Shown here piece by piece: positions 60,001 to 64,000 of a stretch of 64,000 nt of DNA (the first letter of the stretch is position 1; the number at the start of each line of letters is the position of its first letter). Location of the stretch: assembly GCA_963978905.1 (NCBI GenBank), contig OZ022259.1:248001-312000 (forward strand), read 5' to 3'. Under the pieces are notes generated by a model. That model worked only from the letters and a program-made list of their open reading frames with translations. It was not told the DNA's origin and made no database searches. A program made the translations under genes and the position numbers. Source of the DNA: Trichostrongylus colubriformis. Lineage: Eukaryota; Nematoda; Chromadorea; Rhabditida; Trichostrongylidae.

Positions 60001-60599
60001 ACCATATCCTGCACCTTAGTGCTTCTTTCTTCAAGTCCACAGGTTAAACATGACCCTCTAGAATGGTTCCACGACTCATGCTTGATTCTGCTTTTTATTG
60101 AATTACTATGAAATGTCCGAATCGAAAACGAAAAGCAGAGTCACTTTTATCACAAGGAAAGTGCGGTAGGTTGATGTGGCTTTCGAACTTTATACCAGTG
60201 ATGACTCTTGGATCATGTATCACCGATCTGTCTTCATATCTGCTAGCCTTCCTTGGAACAGGGTTTTAACAGTTTGGTGACTCTGTGACGCTTCGTCATC
60301 GCTTTATAACTTGGTTGTTTAGCTTGTTACGAAAATTTTCTTGTGTTATATGTACATTAAAGTCATCGCTGCGGAAAATGTAGCTCATGAGAATAGTTTT
60401 TGTTAACTGACATAGTCAGTTTTTGAACTTACGTTCAGTATGATGCTAGCATTTATCCGAACAGGTCTTCTTCATTCAACATGCAGTATGTGCGCGGCTA
60501 TTGTTGTGGTACGCATATCCAGAATAAAATCTGTCAAAAGTTGCGCTCTGTATAGGTTCGCAACCGTCCTTTTTCAATTTCTTGTGGTATCTGTAAGTC

Positions 60600-60860
60600 G
60601 CTGTAATCACTGCTATATATAATCGGTTTAGTCTGTGTGTCTACCTGTCTGTCACGGAATTCAGAGCTATCTGAAGCGCTACTTATAAAGGTCGTGCCAA
60701 GTGTGGAATAGGTACTGCATCGGTGAAGAACTACGGGGCGCATATGACATTGCCACTCCCCGCACACAATGGACGGGGTGCTGAAAATGCACGAAAGCTC
60801 GATACTCACTAGAAATATTCTAATTCATTTCCAAAATGGTCCGAACGTGGGGAAAAGACG
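60600..60860. repeat. Family T copy
   Basis: tgctatatataatcggttta, then a tgtctacctgtctgtcacg run and ccgcacacaatggacggggt, match in order the repeat at 2920-3130. It is one unit, diverged. Confidence 0.65.
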
Positions 60861-60940
60861 GGATAAGGTCTCTTCTATGGAAAAAGATTCTATGTAGCCT
60901 GAGTGCGGTGCGCGGAGTGTATTTTGAATCTTCTTTTTTT

Positions 60941-63560
60941 TCATTGGTCCCGCGCCGTTGCAGGGTCCGCTGTTCTCGTCAGACCTCGCCACTTGTTTCT
61001 GTGCAAGGCATGCTCCGGCGTTGCTTTCATTTCGGCGAGGTCGTTGATGACGTCCCTCCACCTCTTCTTTGGGGCTTCACGTGGTCGCTTCCTTTGCGCT
61101 CGAATTCTAGTGCTTTCTTTGTGGGATGATTCTCTGGTTTTCTTAGTACGTGTCATACGATCGTAGCCGCTGCTCTCTCAACTTCAGCAGGACAGAAGCC
61201 GTCTGCATGATTGCTTTCCCTCTTCGTTCCTGACCTTGTCCAGACGCCTCAATCCGCATGCCCATCTCAACATTCTCATTCTTGCCGCGTGCTGTTGTCT
61301 TTTATGTGCCTTTGGTAAGAGCCAGCTTTCGCTCCCGTAAAGATTGCGGACCTTACTACCGTTCGGTACACTTTGCCTTTGCCTAGTGCCTTTGAGCGTC
61401 CCAGAGCACCGTCGATCGCACAGAACTCCAGAAGCCTCCATTATATCCATGCCGCGTTTTTTCACCTGTTCCACCGTACATCAGCCCCTAGATCACTACC
61501 GAGGTACCGGAAACCTTCTACCCTTTCGTTGGTCCCCCATGGCAGTCCGCCATCGGTTCCAGGCATTCTCCGGAGCTTATGAACTTAGTCTTCTCGACGT
61601 TCAACCAGAGTACATTCTCTGCAAGCCTTTCTGTCATTTCTGCACTTTTGCCTAAAGTTGCTCTCTACTGTTCACTATCAGAGCTATGTTGTCGGCGTAT
61701 GGTCTTTAGCGCTCCCTCGATCAGCTCTTTCACTATCACATCTAGTGTGAGGAAAAGGAGAAAGGGCTCAGATCCAATTCATGTTGCACCCTTACCGTAA
61801 CATATACGACATTCGACAGCCTGTGCATGCCTTTCTCGATACTTTTCTATCACCTGCGTGGTGATGAAGATAGCAACGGTTAGAGATCCTTCACGCATGA
61901 AACCGAACTATTCCTGGAGGATAGGGATGAGTTCCCTCAGCCTTGAATCGATCTGCCTCTCTTACAGCTTCATGGTATATGCTGTCAGCTTGATCCCGCG
62001 GTAATTGGAGCAGTTCATTGCATCACTCTCCTGCTTGAAGATGGGGACGTCCTCCAGCCATGTGGGATCCTTTCTTCGGCCGCTACGGTGCTGAGGAATC
62101 GTGTAGCCATTCTATCCCATACTTTCCAAGCGTCTTCCATGCATCTATCGGTACCGTATCTGAGCTAACCGTCTTCTCAGTCTTCGTCTTTCCTAGCATG
62201 GAACGGACCTCTTCATTCGTCCAAGCTAGGATTGAACCAGCCGTGGTCTCCCTCTCCGAACTTTCTTTACGGGAAACTCCTTGTTCAGAAACCCATCGAA
62301 GTACTGCTTCCACCTCTTTTTTTTTTTACCTCTGCTGGCTTCCTTAGGATGTCACTGGCGCTGCTTCTACGGTCTTTACCACCCTGATGTCTTGGGAGGC
62401 TCGATGTCTGGTCAGCCTGAAGACGAACTTCTCCCCGGCTCTCTGCTCTAACTTCGTAAAAAGCATCCATTACCGTGTTCTTGGCTTTGACTTGCCTTCA
62501 CAGGCCTCTTGCAACTTCTATAGGCGGCGAGGTCTTGTGAGCTTCGCGTTTCCTGCCATCTTTTGTATATTTCCTTCTCCCGTTTCACCGCCACTGTCCT
62601 CCTCGTTCCAGAACCACGCCGCTTTATCTTCCCTGGAGCCGCCACGAGTTTCATTTCAATGTTTCTTTCGCGTACCGTCGGATGACCTTAGCGGCCTTAT
62701 CTCAATCTCTTGAACCGGACCGCAGAATCTGAAAGACCAGCCGTCAATCCCATCTTTTTAGGCCTCTTCACTAGGTGCAGCTTCCACTATCGTATCCTCT
62801 GCTCAGCTCTTACCTCTGCTTTCTAAGGAAGCTCTACGGCAAAGTCGGCTAGGGGAGGCCGTACTGGGTGGCCAATTCCTCACCAAGTACTACCTTAACG
62901 TCCTTTACACTTTTTAGGGACGATCTCCCTACGAGCTACTTCCGTTTGCCTTCTCTGCTGTTGTAGGTTTTCTTCTCGTTTTCCTTTTTCGCGAAGAACG
63001 TACTAGAGAAAGCCAGGTCGTGGGCTGTAGCCAATCGAGCACCCTCTCTTCCTCAGCGCTCCTGGTTCCAATTCCCCTGCCTCGTGCACTCTCTCCGGTC
63101 CTTTTCTGTCACTGCCGACATAACTTGAACGGTCATGTTGGTAGTGACAGGAAAGCAATAGGGAGAGCTCGCTACGGTGAGATAGTAACTTTCCGGAACT
63201 GCCCTGATGGCTTCATCGAGGCTCAGACAGAACTCGTCTTAAAACGCCGGGGCAGCCAGCTTGAGGTGCGTAGACGGTCATTATGGTCCAGTTCTCCCTC
63301 TTCCTTTCGTGCCCTTACAGCTATGATTCGCTCGTTGATTCATGCAGAGATAACGTCATTGAAGAACTAAACTACGGCTATGGCTGCGCCGTTTCATTTG
63401 GTGCATCCTCCGTTATAGAAGAGTTTGACTCCATCTCCACCCTAGCCTTATCTCTTTCCAACGTGTTTCGTGGAGGCATGGGACTTGAAAGCTCCTCCGT
63501 TTCATTAGGTCAGCCACCTCCCTGTACTTGCCGGTCAGCTGTCTCACATTGATAGTCCCG
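60941..63560 (-). pseudogene. RTE-type retrotransposon, near full span, decayed
   Basis: On the minus strand the endonuclease begins near 63555 (TINVRQLTGKYREVADLMKR, then a CLHETRWK motif typical of the RTE apurinic-like endonuclease). It continues in pieces through 62448-62654 and 62083-62313 (TVSSDTVPIDAWKTLG, the start of the RT domain). The RT C-terminus is at 61184-61474 (NLYGSESWLLPKAHK, MLRWACGLRRLDKVRNE) and 60941-61156 (APKKRWRDVIND, then RTADPATARDQ and stop). At least five frame changes separate the pieces. The order and about 2.6 kb span suggest a nearly complete, old insertion. It is a different, more diverged RTE subfamily from the copy at 44340. Confidence 0.85.
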
Positions 63561-63561
63561 A

Positions 63562-63997
63562 TTTAAAGGAATCAACCACGGAAAACGAGTTTTTGTGTTA
63601 CCCATATGTTTATGTTGTATTTGTCTAATGTTGGCCTCATGCAAAATTTCACGCGAAAAAATGTGAATCTGACTGAGATACAGCACCACAAAGTGCGGTC
63701 CAGGTGGGCGGGGCCTCCGTGTAAAAGCCTCGTCCCGTCGTCCGCCGCCGTTGGGAACGGAGAGTGGGACTGTTTACGTATCCTTCTGTTCCTACAATGC
63801 GTCTCCGACCACGGCGGACGCGGTACGAGGCTTTTACACGGAGGCCCCGCCCACCTGGACCGCACTTTGTGGTGCTGTATCTCAGCCAGATTCACATTTT
63901 TTTCACGTGAAATTTTGCATGAGGCCAACATTAGGCAAATAGAACATAAATATATGGGTAACACAAAAACTCATTTTCCGTAGACGATTCCTTTAAA
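63562..63997. repeat. TTTAAAGGAATC hairpin MITE
   Basis: A 436-bp element whose two arms of about 175 bp are complementary with few mismatches (TTTAAAGGAATCAACCACGG at the left; its partner ends GATTCCTTTAAA at 63997). The centre contains gtccgccgccgttgggaac and tccgaccacggcggac. Its left end touches the 5' end of the RTE at 63560. The mirrored frames of 125-130 codons on both strands are a consequence of the palindrome. Confidence 0.92.
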
Positions 63998-64000
63998 CTA

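Larger units (their letters stand above)
58993..60599. other. No gene recognised; upstream of the TM2 exon
   Basis: The TM1 exon of the transporter, expected here or further upstream, was not found: no frame with the GLGNVWRFP-like signature is visible on the minus strand. The segment carries a hairpin at 59453-59625 and part of a hairpin MITE at about 59810-60000. Confidence 0.4.

Noticed and set aside
63572..63983. Two frames of 125-130 codons on opposite strands with matching sequence
   Set aside because: They mirror each other across the hairpin MITE, with no independent support.

Overview
This looks like nuclear DNA of a parasitic strongylid nematode, most likely a hookworm of the Ancylostoma type. 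Four things point there: nematode-style split genes (short exons, GT-AG introns, likely trans-splice acceptors before start codons), a very high density of decayed transposons, a mariner element resembling the hookworm bandit family, and RTE-type non-LTR retrotransposons. Roughly nine tenths of the window is non-coding or repeat-derived. Most long open frames are accidental frames through repeats.

Three genes can be read. (1) A small two-exon gene at 6583-7595 (+) encodes a basic 64-residue protein of unknown function. (2) A complete five-exon gene at 28158-35344 (+) encodes a 333-residue bHLH leucine-zipper transcription factor of the TFAP4 (AP-4) family, the expected orthologue of C. elegans hlh-11. 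All four exon junctions keep phase, and the 5.2 kb first intron is full of retrotransposon debris. (3) A large gene on the minus strand, 58992 down to 40835, encodes an SLC6-type sodium-dependent transporter. TM2-TM8 are readable at 55123-58992. TM12 and an unusually long proline/serine-rich tail are at 40835-43466. TM1 was not found and TM9-TM11 are unresolved. Several otherwise conserved residues are replaced, and the reading frame breaks at 55301-55313.

Repeat landscape, left to right: hairpin MITEs and a GC-palindrome repeat (1-6 kb); a bandit-like mariner (9068-10322); a foldback element (10.5-11.1 kb); a roughly 7 kb inverted-repeat structure (11.4-18.4 kb) holding 306-bp tandem repeats and a 117-bp satellite with higher-order organisation; MITEs and a deleted mariner (19.5-21.6 kb); paired MITEs and a nested inverted element (22-27.5 kb); Ty3/gypsy remnants and a tRNA-arm palindrome inside the hlh-11 intron (29-33 kb); RTE, gypsy, minisatellite, foldback and MITE insertions inside the transporter gene (40-57 kb); and a decayed but nearly full-span RTE followed directly by a hairpin MITE (60.9-64 kb).

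The genes do not form an operon. Two of them host much younger repeat insertions in their introns.
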